NCBI RefSeq assembly: GCF_918698245.1
Contig: NZ_CAKKMS010000002.1
Span: 496,001 to 560,000, forward strand
DNA: 64,000 nucleotides
From: Pedobacter sp. Bi126
GTDB lineage: Bacteria > Bacteroidota > Bacteroidia > Sphingobacteriales > Sphingobacteriaceae
Reading direction: 5' to 3'
Part shown: positions 34,468 through 43,008 of the stretch, in pieces
How the letters are laid out: each line of letters begins with the position of its first letter
Position numbering within the stretch: the stretch's first letter is position 1
Position numbers and translations under genes: made by a program
The notes under the pieces: generated by a model
The model's input: only the letters and a program-made list of their open reading frames with translations
Database searches by the model: none
Told to the model about the DNA's origin: nothing

Positions 34468-34506
34468 TTCGCTTAACGCCAAACGTGAAGCGCAAAACAT
34501 AACACC

Positions 34507-35247
34507 TTGAATAAGATTAAAATATCGGCCGTTGCCTATACCAATACCAAAGCTTTTATATACGGATTAGAACATTCGGACATTATAAATAAAATTGATT
34601 TAAGTTTAGATATTCCTTCAGATTGCGCAGCTAAAGTAATTAACGGTCAGGTTGATATCGGTTTAATGCCTGTAGCAGCTATTCCCTTGGTTCCAAATGC
34701 CAATATTGTTGCCGATTATTGTATTGGAAGTGATGGTAGTGTAAATTCTGTATTCATTTTTAGTGAAGTTCCTGCCCATGAAATTAAAACGGTAAGACTG
34801 GATACCCACTCGCGCACCTCAAACAATTTAGCCAAAGTATTGCTTAAGTTCCATTGGAAAAAAGAAGTGGAGTTTACTACAGATCCTGCTGCAAAAACCG
34901 ATGCTTTTGTTTTAATAGGCGATAGAACCTTTGGAAAAAAAGAAGACTTTGCCTACGCTTATGATATGGGTGAGGAGTGGAAAAACTTTACCGGATTACC
35001 CTTTATGTATGCTGCCTGGGTAGCAAATAAAGAAGTCTCACAAGAATTTAAGGCTGAATTTAATGCCGCTTTAAAATTTGGTTTAGCGCATAGAAAAGAA
35101 GTTTTACAGGAATTACCTGAAGTGCCGAATTTCGACCTGGAAGATTACCTGTACCACAAACTTCAATTTGATGTTACCGATGATAGAAAGAAAGCTTTAA
35201 ATCTGTTTTTGGGATATATTGAAGAACTGAAAAAAGTAAGTATATAA
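34507..35247 (+). CDS. mqnA: Chorismate dehydratase MqnA (menaquinone synthesis)
   Basis: 246 residues from a TTG at 34507 (MNKIKISAVAYTNTKAFIYG); no suitable ATG exists and the alignment starts here. Periplasmic-binding-protein-like fold: DCAAKVINGQVDIGLMPVAA, SVNSVFIFSEVP, LDTHSRTSNNLAKVLL and FTGLPFMYAAWVANK are MqnA features. It removes water from chorismate to give 3-enolpyruvylbenzoate, the substrate of MqnE encoded two genes earlier. MqnB, C and D are not in the window. Cytoplasmic. Confidence 0.93.
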   Translation: MNKIKISAVAYTNTKAFIYGLEHSDIINKIDLSLDIPSDCAAKVINGQVDIGLMPVAAIPLVPNANIVADYCIGSDGSVNSVFIFSEVPAHEIKTVRLDTHSRTSNNLAKVLLKFHWKKEVEFTTDPAAKTDAFVLIGDRTFGKKEDFAYAYDMGEEWKNFTGLPFMYAAWVANKEVSQEFKAEFNAALKFGLAHRKEVLQELPEVPNFDLEDYLYHKLQFDVTDDRKKALNLFLGYIEELKKVSI

Positions 35248-35254
35248 ATTAAAT

Positions 35255-35355
35255 CGTCATTCCCAACCTGATTGGGAATCTTAATGCATTGCTACGACTG
35301 CTTTAAGATTAGCTTCGCTGAGCACTGCGTGGTTCCCGCCTACGCGGGAATGACG
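35255..35355. repeat. Palindromic repeat, family A variant 'cgtcattcccaa'
   Basis: Left arm CGTCATTCCCAACCTGATTG then GGAATCTTAA; right arm ends GGTTCCCGCCTACGCGGGAA then TGACG. Same outer ends as the other variants with a different inner arm. It lies between convergent mqnA and the RaiA-like gene. Confidence 0.8.
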
Positions 35356-35371
35356 CCCACGCTAAATAAAT

Positions 35372-35686
35372 TCAATGCGCTTTCATCTTTCCAGCCACTT
35401 TTTCGAGTGTACTTTTTAATTTTGTTAAAGCACCTGTAATAGCCAAATCGTAGGTATTACCCATATTGGTAACGGCTATAGGGTCTTTTCCAGTTATTCT
35501 GGCCTCTAATAAACATCTTTTGTCATCTAAGCCATCTTTACTGCCGTTTTCATCAGATAGATGAACTTCTAAGCGCGTAATTAGATCGCTGTATCTGCTC
35601 AAACCTTCATTTAACTGTGTCTGGATTTTTTCGTCGTATTCTTGGTGTATGGTTAAATTTTTGTCGGTATTCAATTGGATCGTCAT
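35372..35686 (-). CDS. HPF/RaiA-like ribosome-associated protein
   Basis: 104 residues, the size of the short HPF/YfiA forms. TRLEVHLSDENGSKDGLDDK followed by RCLLEARITGKDPIAVTNMG and DLAITGALTKLKSTLEKVAG matches the beta-alpha-beta-beta-beta-alpha pattern of the S30AE domain. Such proteins bind in the 30S decoding region and silence ribosomes in stationary phase or stress. N-terminus is shorter and more divergent than E. coli HPF, so the exact subgroup is uncertain. Confidence 0.8.
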   Translation of the reverse strand: MTIQLNTDKNLTIHQEYDEKIQTQLNEGLSRYSDLITRLEVHLSDENGSKDGLDDKRCLLEARITGKDPIAVTNMGNTYDLAITGALTKLKSTLEKVAGKMKAH

Positions 35687-35779
35687 AATTAAAAATATTA
35701 GTTATTAATTTATATTAATGTAACACACAACTGTGAGAAACGTTTTTGAATAATGGTTAATTGTTGAAACTGTTTAAAT

Positions 35780-35986
35780 CGGTTAACTGTTGAAGAAAGA
35801 AAACTATGATGCAAAGGGTTAAAACAGACCGTTGTAACTAAATCTGTTAGGAGCGAACACGAGTGTAACGATTAAAGCGGATAACAGGACCTGCACAACC
35901 CGAAATGCACAGAACCCTTGTTTAATTGTATAAAACGGTTAACTGTTGAAGAAAGAAAACTATGATGCAAAGGGTTAAAACAGACC
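35780..35986. repeat. Two 51-base direct repeats upstream of mutS
   Basis: Block CGGTTAACTGTTGAAGAAAG ... AAAACAGACC occurs at 35780-35830 and again, identical, at 35936-35986, a spacing of 156 bases. Partial words follow (CAGAACCCTT at ~35919 and ~36081; TGTATAAACTGGTTAACTGG near 36117). This 580-base gap (35687-36267) has no gene. Confidence 0.85.
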
Positions 35987-36267
35987 ATGGTACCTAAACC
36001 TGATTGACGCGGTAGCTCCCGATTGAAAAGAGGGACTACAAGCAAAAAGCAGGGCCACAGCCCCCCCCCAAACGTACAGAACCCTTAATTTTCAAATGGT
36101 GGGGAATCGTTTAAATTGTATAAACTGGTTAACTGGCATACCTTCCAAATAGCAGATTTAAATTTTTAAGCGGTTAAACAAACTAACAATCTTTTAACTT
36201 TTCAACAAAACAGCTGTAAAATGCTTATTCGTGTTATCTTTATGGCTTTTGTAAATTAATTTCAGTT

Positions 36268-38880
36268 TTGGCTAAAGACACGAATAAAGAAACCCCGTTA
36301 ATGCAGCAGTACAACGCAATTAAAGCGAAGTATCCGGGCGCACTTTTACTATTTAGGGTTGGCGATTTTTATGAAACCTTTGGCGAAGATGCCATTAAAA
36401 CGGCACAGATATTAGGCATCGTATTAACCAGAAGAGGTACCGGACCCAATGGCGGTGCTTTAGAACTGGCTGGTTTTCCGCATCACTCGTTAGATAATTA
36501 TTTATCCAAACTGGTGCGGGCAGGACAACGGGTAGCCATTTGCGATCAGCTGGAAGACCCTAAAACCACAAAAACCATTGTTAAACGTGGTGTAACAGAA
36601 TTGGTTACGCCTGGAGTAGCTTACGGTGATAATATTGTAAACCAAAAATCGAACAATTTCCTGGCCTGTGTTTTCTTTGATAAGACACAACTGGGCGTTT
36701 CATTTTTAGATATATCGACAGGTGAATTCTTAATTGCGCAGGGCAACAGCGATTATATTGACAAACTTTTGCAAGGCTTTAAGCCAACAGAAGTTATTTT
36801 TCAGAAATCGAAACGACAGGCATTTACAGAGCACTTCGGCGACCGTTTTTACACTTTTGGTTTAGACGAATGGCCTTTTACCACTGATTTTGGGAACGAA
36901 ACCTTGATGAAACACTTTGAAGTTTCTTCGTTAAAAGGTTTTGGTGTTGAGCGTTTGCAGAGCGGAATTGTTGCTGCTGGTGTAATTCTACACTATTTGG
37001 GCGAAACTGAGCATCGTAATTTACAGCACATCAGCTCGATCGGCCGCATTGAGGAAGACCGTTACATGTGGTTAGACCGTTTCACCATCCGTAACCTCGA
37101 ATTGGTGAATTCGCCTAATGACAATGCCGTAACCTTGTTCGATATTCTGGATCATACTTGTACGCCAATGGGTGCACGTTTGTTGCAAAAGTGGATCATT
37201 ATGCCATTAAAAGAATTGAAACCAATCCAGGAACGACTTGGAATGGTGGAGTATTTTGTAAAACATGAAGAATTACAAGGCGAATTTTTAAATAACATTA
37301 AACAGATTGGTGATTTAGAAAGACTCATTTCTAAAGTAGGCCTTCAACGCGTTGGTCCGAGAGAATTGGTTGCTTTAAAACGTGCGCTTTACCATATTGA
37401 GGCGGTTAAAAAACTGGCTGCCGATTCTAAAAACCCTTTCCTGATTAAAATTGCAGATCAGTTAAATCCGTGTTTGACCATTAGGGAGAGAATTGAAAGG
37501 GAATTACAGCCCGAACCACCAGCTTTGCTGATTAAAGGAAATGTAATTGCAGACGGAATTGATGAAGATTTAGACCGCTTGCGTAAAATTGCTTTTGGTG
37601 GTAAAGATTATCTGGTTCAGATACAAAAACGTGAAGCAGAAGCAACGGGTATCCCATCGTTAAAAATTGCCTTTAATAATGTTTTCGGCTATTATTTAGA
37701 AGTTACCCATACCCATAAAGATAAAGTACCAGCGGGCTGGATCCGTAAACAAACACTGGTAAATGCAGAACGTTACATTACACCGGAGCTTAAAGAATAC
37801 GAAGATCAGATTTTGGGGGCGGAAGAGAAGATACAGGCTATCGAAATCCGTTTGTACAACGAACTGATGTACGAAACAGCCAGTTACATCAAACCGATCC
37901 AACTCGATTCGTTTTTAATTGCACAGCTTGATTGTTTATTGTGTTTCGCACAGTTAGCGGCTAAAAACCATTATAACAAGCCAAAAGTTACCGAGAATAA
38001 AGTGCTTGATATTAAAGGTGGCCGTCACCCGGTAATTGAAAAACAACTGCCTGTTGGAGAAGAATACATTACCAATGATGTATATCTCGACACGGAAAGT
38101 CAGCAGATTATTATGATTACCGGCCCCAACATGGCGGGTAAGTCGGCCATTTTAAGGCAAACGGCACTGATTGTACTGATGGCGCAAATGGGTTCTTTTG
38201 TTCCCGCTAAAGATGCTGAAGTTGGTATTGTAGATAAGATTTTTACCCGGGTAGGTGCATCTGATAATATTTCTTCAGGAGAAAGTACGTTTATGGTCGA
38301 AATGAATGAAACGGCCAGTATCCTGAACAACATTTCGGACGACAGTTTAATCTTACTCGATGAGATTGGGCGCGGAACAAGTACCTACGATGGTATTTCA
38401 ATCGCCTGGGCCATAGCCGAGTTTTTGCATCAGCATCCAACTGCCAGACCAAAAACCTTATTTGCTACGCATTACCATGAGTTAAATGAATTGGCCAATA
38501 CCATGCCGCGCATTAAAAACTTTAATGTATCGGTAAAAGAAATGACCAATAAGGTAATCTTTTTGCGGAAACTAGTTCCCGGTGGTAGCGAACATAGTTT
38601 TGGTATACACGTTGCGAAAATGGCCGGTATGCCAACAAAACTAATTGGCCGTGCGAATGAGATATTGAAAAAACTGGAAATAGATCGTACAGAAGGGCAA
38701 AGTATAAAAGACAGCATTAAAAAAGTGCAGAACCAGGCTTATCAGCTACAGATGTTTGCCATCGATGATCCTGTTCTGGTTAAAATCCGCGATACATTGA
38801 ATAATTTGGATGTAAACGCATTAACACCTGTTGAAGCTTTATTGAAACTGGACGAAATACAACGATTAATCAAGAATTAG
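36268..38880 (+). CDS. mutS: DNA mismatch repair protein MutS
   Basis: 870 residues from a TTG at 36268 ([20 protein letters not shown]); the first in-frame ATG is at codon 12, which would lose conserved N-terminal sequence. The mismatch-recognition motif [11 protein letters not shown] is at ~32-42. The C-terminal ATPase has Walker [11 protein letters not shown] near residue 620, then [29 protein letters not shown] and [10 protein letters not shown]. MutS binds mismatches as a dimer and recruits MutL. It is 870 residues, normal for MutS1. Monocistronic, preceded by a repeat-rich gap. Confidence 0.97.
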   Translation: MAKDTNKETPLMQQYNAIKAKYPGALLLFRVGDFYETFGEDAIKTAQILGIVLTRRGTGPNGGALELAGFPHHSLDNYLSKLVRAGQRVAICDQLEDPKTTKTIVKRGVTELVTPGVAYGDNIVNQKSNNFLACVFFDKTQLGVSFLDISTGEFLIAQGNSDYIDKLLQGFKPTEVIFQKSKRQAFTEHFGDRFYTFGLDEWPFTTDFGNETLMKHFEVSSLKGFGVERLQSGIVAAGVILHYLGETEHRNLQHISSIGRIEEDRYMWLDRFTIRNLELVNSPNDNAVTLFDILDHTCTPMGARLLQKWIIMPLKELKPIQERLGMVEYFVKHEELQGEFLNNIKQIGDLERLISKVGLQRVGPRELVALKRALYHIEAVKKLAADSKNPFLIKIADQLNPCLTIRERIERELQPEPPALLIKGNVIADGIDEDLDRLRKIAFGGKDYLVQIQKREAEATGIPSLKIAFNNVFGYYLEVTHTHKDKVPAGWIRKQTLVNAERYITPELKEYEDQILGAEEKIQAIEIRLYNELMYETASYIKPIQLDSFLIAQLDCLLCFAQLAAKNHYNKPKVTENKVLDIKGGRHPVIEKQLPVGEEYITNDVYLDTESQQIIMITGPNMAGKSAILRQTALIVLMAQMGSFVPAKDAEVGIVDKIFTRVGASDNISSGESTFMVEMNETASILNNISDDSLILLDEIGRGTSTYDGISIAWAIAEFLHQHPTARPKTLFATHYHELNELANTMPRIKNFNVSVKEMTNKVIFLRKLVPGGSEHSFGIHVAKMAGMPTKLIGRANEILKKLEIDRTEGQSIKDSIKKVQNQAYQLQMFAIDDPVLVKIRDTLNNLDVNALTPVEALLKLDEIQRLIKN

Positions 38881-38966
38881 GACATTAACCACAGATAAAA
38901 AGGATGAACACAGATGTTGGTATTGTAAATATCTAAATGAATGTGTAGTCAAAGGAATTAAAAGTT

Positions 38967-39464
38967 ATGATAAAAACTAAATATGCTTTTTCTTTAATTT
39001 TGGTTCTCTCTATCCTTATAACTTCATGCGGTACCCGTAAGTATACTGTTAAAAGTGATACAAAGGCTTCGAAAGCCGCAGATGCAATGGCAAATTTACA
39101 AAGCAAACCGCTTTATCGTTTCATTACCGACTGGACAGGTGTAAAATATCGTTTTGGAGGTTTAGATAAAGGCGGTATCGATTGTTCTGGTTTTGCTTTT
39201 TTATTGGAGAAAGAAATTTATGGGGTTACACTTCCGCGTATTTCACGCGAGCAAGCCAATGTGGTGAAGCGTAAAAATATCGATAATTTAAAGGAAGGAG
39301 ATCTGGTATTTTTCTCTTTTGGCGGCAACGATGTAGATCATGTAGGGGTATACCTCAACAATGGTTTTTTTGTGCACGCAAGCACTACCAGAGGCGTAAT
39401 TGTTGATGATTTAACACTTCCAGCTTATCAACGTGTATTGGTTAAATTGGGATCGGTGAATTAG
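38967..39464 (+). CDS. NlpC/P60-family lipoprotein, peptidoglycan endopeptidase
   Basis: 165 residues. Lipobox ILITSC marks Cys21. The C40 peptidase domain follows with YRFGGLDKGGIDCSGFAFLL (Cys73), VDHVGVYL (His125) and FFVHASTTRG (His137), the usual Cys-His-His set. Such enzymes cut gamma-D-Glu-mDAP or related bonds in peptidoglycan stem peptides. A lipid anchor would place it in the periplasm. Single gene; a family C repeat arm lies before it and a family A hairpin right after its stop. Confidence 0.92.
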   Translation: MIKTKYAFSLILVLSILITSCGTRKYTVKSDTKASKAADAMANLQSKPLYRFITDWTGVKYRFGGLDKGGIDCSGFAFLLEKEIYGVTLPRISREQANVVKRKNIDNLKEGDLVFFSFGGNDVDHVGVYLNNGFFVHASTTRGVIVDDLTLPAYQRVLVKLGSVN

Positions 39465-39473
39465 TTTCTTACT

Positions 39474-39544
39474 GTCATTCTGAACGCAGTGAAGAATCTT
39501 TAATTTAAAGTGAAGAAAAGATTCTTCGCTTTGCTCAGGATGAC
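39474..39544. repeat. Palindromic repeat, family A variant 'gtcattctgaa'
   Basis: GTCATTCTGAACGCAGTGAA then GAATCTT on the left; AAGATTCTTCGCTTTGCTCA then GGATGAC on the right. It starts 10 bases after the NlpC gene stop and likely ends its transcript. The next reading frame runs open into its right arm. Confidence 0.85.
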
Positions 39545-39587
39545 AAACAATGATAAAACAATCCCCATTAAATTTCGTTATTCATTT

Positions 39588-40055
39588 ATGCGTATATTTT
39601 TCATAATCTGCTTATCTTTAATTACTTATTGTGCTACAGCACAGGTAACATTGCTCAAACTGGATGAGTTGGATAAACGCATTGCCAATGGAAAAGATAC
39701 AACTTATGTAATCAATTTCTGGGCTACCTGGTGTTTACCATGTGTGGCTGAGTTGCCGAATTTCGAGAAATTACGTTTAGCCAATTTAAAAAAGCCCGTT
39801 AAGGTGCTTTTAGTGAGTTTAGATTTCAAGTCAAAACTACAAAAGGAAGTGATTCCATTTGTGTTGAACAATAAAATTAATGCTGAGGTATTTCTTTTAA
39901 ACGAGCCCGATCAGCAAGCGTATATTGAACGGGTAGACAAAAAATGGTCGGGTGCTATTCCTGCTACATTATTTGTAAACAAGAAAGCAAGACGCTTTTA
40001 CGAAAAAGAATTTACAGAAACTGAACTGAAAAATACTTTGTTAAACTTTAAATAG
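39588..40055 (+). CDS. TlpA-like thioredoxin-fold protein, exported
   Basis: 155 residues from ATG 39588, which begins a clear signal peptide (MRIFFIICLSLITYCATAQ). An upstream ATG at 39510 would lie in the repeat hairpin and place 26 extra residues before the signal, so it is rejected. The redox motif is WATWCLPC with Cys49 and Cys52, followed by LPNFEKLR. C-terminal IPATLFVNKKARRFYEKE carries the cis-Pro. TlpA/ResA-type proteins reduce or exchange disulfides in the periplasm, for instance in cytochrome c maturation. Only 6 bases before the next thioredoxin-fold gene. Confidence 0.9.
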   Translation: MRIFFIICLSLITYCATAQVTLLKLDELDKRIANGKDTTYVINFWATWCLPCVAELPNFEKLRLANLKKPVKVLLVSLDFKSKLQKEVIPFVLNNKINAEVFLLNEPDQQAYIERVDKKWSGAIPATLFVNKKARRFYEKEFTETELKNTLLNFK

Positions 40056-40061
40056 ATCGTT

Positions 40062-40667
40062 ATGAAAAGATTGATTTTAATGGCTTTTATGCTGATTTCA
40101 GGAGTCGCATTTGCCCAGACTGAAGGTTATAAAGTGGGCGATGTAGTAAAAGATTTCTCGCTGAAAAACGTAAATAACAAAATGGTTGCCTTGGCCGATT
40201 ACAAGGATGCAAAGGGCTATATTGTAATTTTCACCTGTAATACCTGCCCAGTGGCAAAAGCTTATCAGGAGCGTATCTCGGCCTTAAATGCAACTTATGC
40301 CGCAAAAGGTTATCCTGTTGTGGCCATTAATCCAAACGATGCTGGAGCCGTTCCAGATGAAAGTTTCCAAAAAATGCAAGCGCTGGCTTCAGAGAAGAAA
40401 TTCAATTTCCCTTATCTGTTAGATCCTGACCATGTGGTAACCAAACAGTTTGGCGCTACCAGAACACCCCATGTGTTTGTGCTGAACAAAACCGGTAAAG
40501 GAAATGTGGTTGAGTACATTGGTGCCATAGATAACGATCCTGAAGAAGCAAACAGTACAAAAGTGGAGTATGTTAAAAATGCAGTTAACGAATTATCTAT
40601 CGGTAAAAAGCCTGCAATTGCATCAACTAAAGCTGTTGGCTGTGGAATAAAATGGAAAAAAGGCTAA
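40062..40667 (+). CDS. Exported thioredoxin/AhpC-like redox protein
   Basis: 201 residues. Signal peptide MKRLILMAFMLISGVAFAQ. Then GYKVGDVVKDFSLKNVNNKM, the usual start of an AhpC/TSA domain, and a CxxC motif C59-N-T-C62 followed by P (FTCNTCPVAKAYQERI). GATRTPHVFVLNK carries the cis-Pro. This is the 'thioredoxin family protein' type common in Bacteroidota, with CxxC active site rather than a single peroxidatic Cys. It forms a likely operon with the TlpA-like gene 6 bases upstream; the two may act in sequence in periplasmic thiol exchange. Confidence 0.9.
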   Translation: MKRLILMAFMLISGVAFAQTEGYKVGDVVKDFSLKNVNNKMVALADYKDAKGYIVIFTCNTCPVAKAYQERISALNATYAAKGYPVVAINPNDAGAVPDESFQKMQALASEKKFNFPYLLDPDHVVTKQFGATRTPHVFVLNKTGKGNVVEYIGAIDNDPEEANSTKVEYVKNAVNELSIGKKPAIASTKAVGCGIKWKKG

Positions 40668-40855
40668 ACAAAAAGGTTGTATCAAATATAGATTTGTTAT
40701 CCTGAGAGACCAGTTTTTCAGCAAAAAACAAAGTTGTGAGGTTACAGGTAAGAAAATCGTCATCTCGACCGCAGTGGAGAGATCTTTTAACATAGTCCAA
40801 AGATCACTCCTTCCAAGGAATCGAAGTGCAAGCGCTTTAAGATTCTCGCGTATGC

Positions 40856-41347
40856 CTATCGTGTGGACACATCTTCTGTTAACTCTATATATGTTTTTTT
40901 AGTACATTTCATCGAGATGGTCATCATGCCGTCCCGAATGTCCGGGATCAGCATCTTTCCAGCTATAAAGGGGCATTTATTTCGAAAAAACATTAAACTA
41001 AGCAAACATAGTCTTTTCCGCTCTTTGCCGCGGGGCATGGTACTTTGGAGCGCCAAAGTACCCAAAGCGCTTTGTCAATCCGGCAATGTGGCTCCTCACC
41101 CCCCAAGCTCATCAAAAAACAGCGGCACTTCGTTTTGTGTTTCAATATTCTTAAAACTTTAAATTAGCTTTATAAACACAAAACCACTGCGTTTTAGGTT
41201 TGGTAGTGCTATTTTGTTCTATTCTGCACCTGTTTTTTGATTTCCTGCCACTTGGGATTGACAGACGTTCTTCTGTAAAACCTGTGTATTATTAAAGAAG
41301 GCCAGCATAACGTCGAAAAACCCACACATATAAAGATGTGTCCACAC
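40856..41347. repeat. ~490-bp segment bounded by 20-bp inverted repeats
   Basis: CTATCGTGTGGACACATCTT at the left end faces the reverse complement of CTATAGTGTGGACACATCTT at the right end (19 of 20 positions). The segment includes a hairpin near 41040 (TACTTTGGAGCGCCAAAGTA) but no open frame that looks like a protein. It could be a non-autonomous mobile element remnant or a large folded RNA. A lone family A 'cgtcatctcga' arm lies just outside at 40758. It fills most of the gap 40668-41532. Confidence 0.5.
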
Positions 41348-41532
41348 TATAGCCCTGCGCGGGAAAGACGACCACGCTGTTACGACTGTCATTGATAACC
41401 TGTTGAAAGGCCATTACAATATGCTTTGAGGTGTTTCGACGACTTGTCCCGATTTTCATCGGGAGGCGCTCCGTAGGAGTACTTTGTAGAACACGATAGC
41501 ATCTGAGGTGAATTCGCCTTTATGATATACTC

Positions 41533-42720
41533 TTAAACATACCTTAACCACCATTGCTGGTGTGTTTCCTTATATCGTTTAAACCACCTGCAAGGAAGAT
41601 ACAAAGCGGCTACTACACAAAACCAGATTAGATATACTATTGGCAAATTAAACCCAAACGTTGCAGGCCTAAACCAAAATGGTACCTGCACAATTTCTTT
41701 GGTAGTATGTCCTGTGGCAAAAAACACCACAATTAAAAGGGTGTGCAATAGATAAAAGTGCAGTACATAATAGAAGAAGGGGACAGCACCATATACAGAA
41801 GCTATTCTGGTAAACCGGTTGCTCAGGTTTTCAGTAAAAGCCAGAAATAGCATGGCCGGACCTAAAGTCATCGCGATATACTGTAAAGATGGCGGATATT
41901 TGTTTACATTAAAAAAAGCAAGTAGGTTCTTAAAGAAATCGTGATGTTCTTTCCGCGGAACGGGATCGCCATATATATTGATCAATCTCAAAGAGATAAA
42001 CACAAAGATAGTGAGCAAACCTACAATTAATAAATTGCGTTGCCGGCGATCGGCAGCATAATCTTTTTTATACCAGGCGCCAACGCCATAACCCACAAAC
42101 ATTACACCCGTCCATGGGAGGATGGCATAAAATACACCAACCAAATGATTGGCAGAAAGCGGCACAACGGTTCCTGATGCCGTGAAAAATATTTTTAAGA
42201 TCAAATCGCCATTTGAATCTGTCGGAGCAGGGAATAAATTGAAGAGATTATGCCCAAAAACCAGTATCAGGCCCGTTATCAGCACAGTTTTATAAGAAAT
42301 GCGGCTGGCCAATCCAAGGAATATCATACTGCTTCCTATAGCCCAGATCACCTGAAGAATAATAAAATTATAGGTTGGATTAAAGGTTAACCCGAATGTG
42401 ATGACAACAATTTCGATCAGTATTAACCATAAACCCCGTTTTAATAAAAATGAACTCGCCTGAGCAGCTGTTTTGTTCTGTGCCGATAAATAAGCAGATA
42501 ATCCTGATAAGAAAACAAAGGTTGGCGCACAGAAATGCGTAATCCAACGGGTAAAAAATAACATTCCTGTAGTGGTATCCGGATTTAGCGGATCGCCGGT
42601 CATGGCACCAATATGAAAGAAATCTCTGGTATGGTCCAGCGCCATAATGATCATCACTAATCCGCGGAGTATATCAATAGATAAAATGCGTTTAGATAGA
42701 GTACTGTTATCAGCATTCAT
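41533..42720 (-). CDS. DUF1624/HGSNAT-like membrane protein
   Basis: 395 residues with about ten membrane helices. It opens SIDILRGLVMIIMALDHTRD, the signature of the heparan-alpha-glucosaminide N-acetyltransferase-like group (DUF1624/DUF5009), and keeps RWITHFCAPTFVFLSG and a C-terminal FYYVLHFYLLHTLL. Human HGSNAT acetylates glucosamine across the lysosomal membrane; bacterial members likely transfer acyl groups to sugars but substrates are not known. It stands next to GH125 on the opposite strand, at the edge of the carbohydrate region. Confidence 0.85.
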   Translation of the reverse strand: MNADNSTLSKRILSIDILRGLVMIIMALDHTRDFFHIGAMTGDPLNPDTTTGMLFFTRWITHFCAPTFVFLSGLSAYLSAQNKTAAQASSFLLKRGLWLILIEIVVITFGLTFNPTYNFIILQVIWAIGSSMIFLGLASRISYKTVLITGLILVFGHNLFNLFPAPTDSNGDLILKIFFTASGTVVPLSANHLVGVFYAILPWTGVMFVGYGVGAWYKKDYAADRRQRNLLIVGLLTIFVFISLRLINIYGDPVPRKEHHDFFKNLLAFFNVNKYPPSLQYIAMTLGPAMLFLAFTENLSNRFTRIASVYGAVPFFYYVLHFYLLHTLLIVVFFATGHTTKEIVQVPFWFRPATFGFNLPIVYLIWFCVVAALYLPCRWFKRYKETHQQWWLRYV

Positions 42721-42903
42721 AGGAATAGGTTTGGTTATTTAAATATAGGCATTCAAAATTATTTTTACCGGCATAATTATTACCTTTAGGTCCGTCAAAG
42801 ATGTGATCTGAATCTATTTCTGTATGATGCATAAGAAAATCGATTTAGGAATAGTTTAATTGACTATAATGATTTTGATGTTCGAAAAATTATCATAATA
42901 TTT

Positions 42904-42916
42904 GTTAAGCGCTAAC
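42904..42916. promoter_or_regulatory. Possible operator GTTA-AGCGC-TAAC
   Basis: GTTA and TAAC flank a GC core in the 288-base divergent gap before GH125, resembling LacI/GntR-type sites. The arms are only 4 bases, so the call is weak. Confidence 0.3.
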
Positions 42917-43008
42917 CGAATAATATCTTACCATTATTACTTATCATAATCGATAATGTATAGATTTCGTTTAGTAGAAATTAAAACAAAATATCATAAC
43001 ACATCATA

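Noticed and set aside
35780..36150. CRISPR array upstream of mutS
   Set aside because: Only two full repeats of 51 bases with a 105-base spacer and no cas genes; a tandem duplication, not CRISPR.
40863..41162. 99-codon plus-strand and 69-codon minus-strand frames
   Set aside because: Both lie in the inverted-repeat segment and have skewed, non-protein-like composition.
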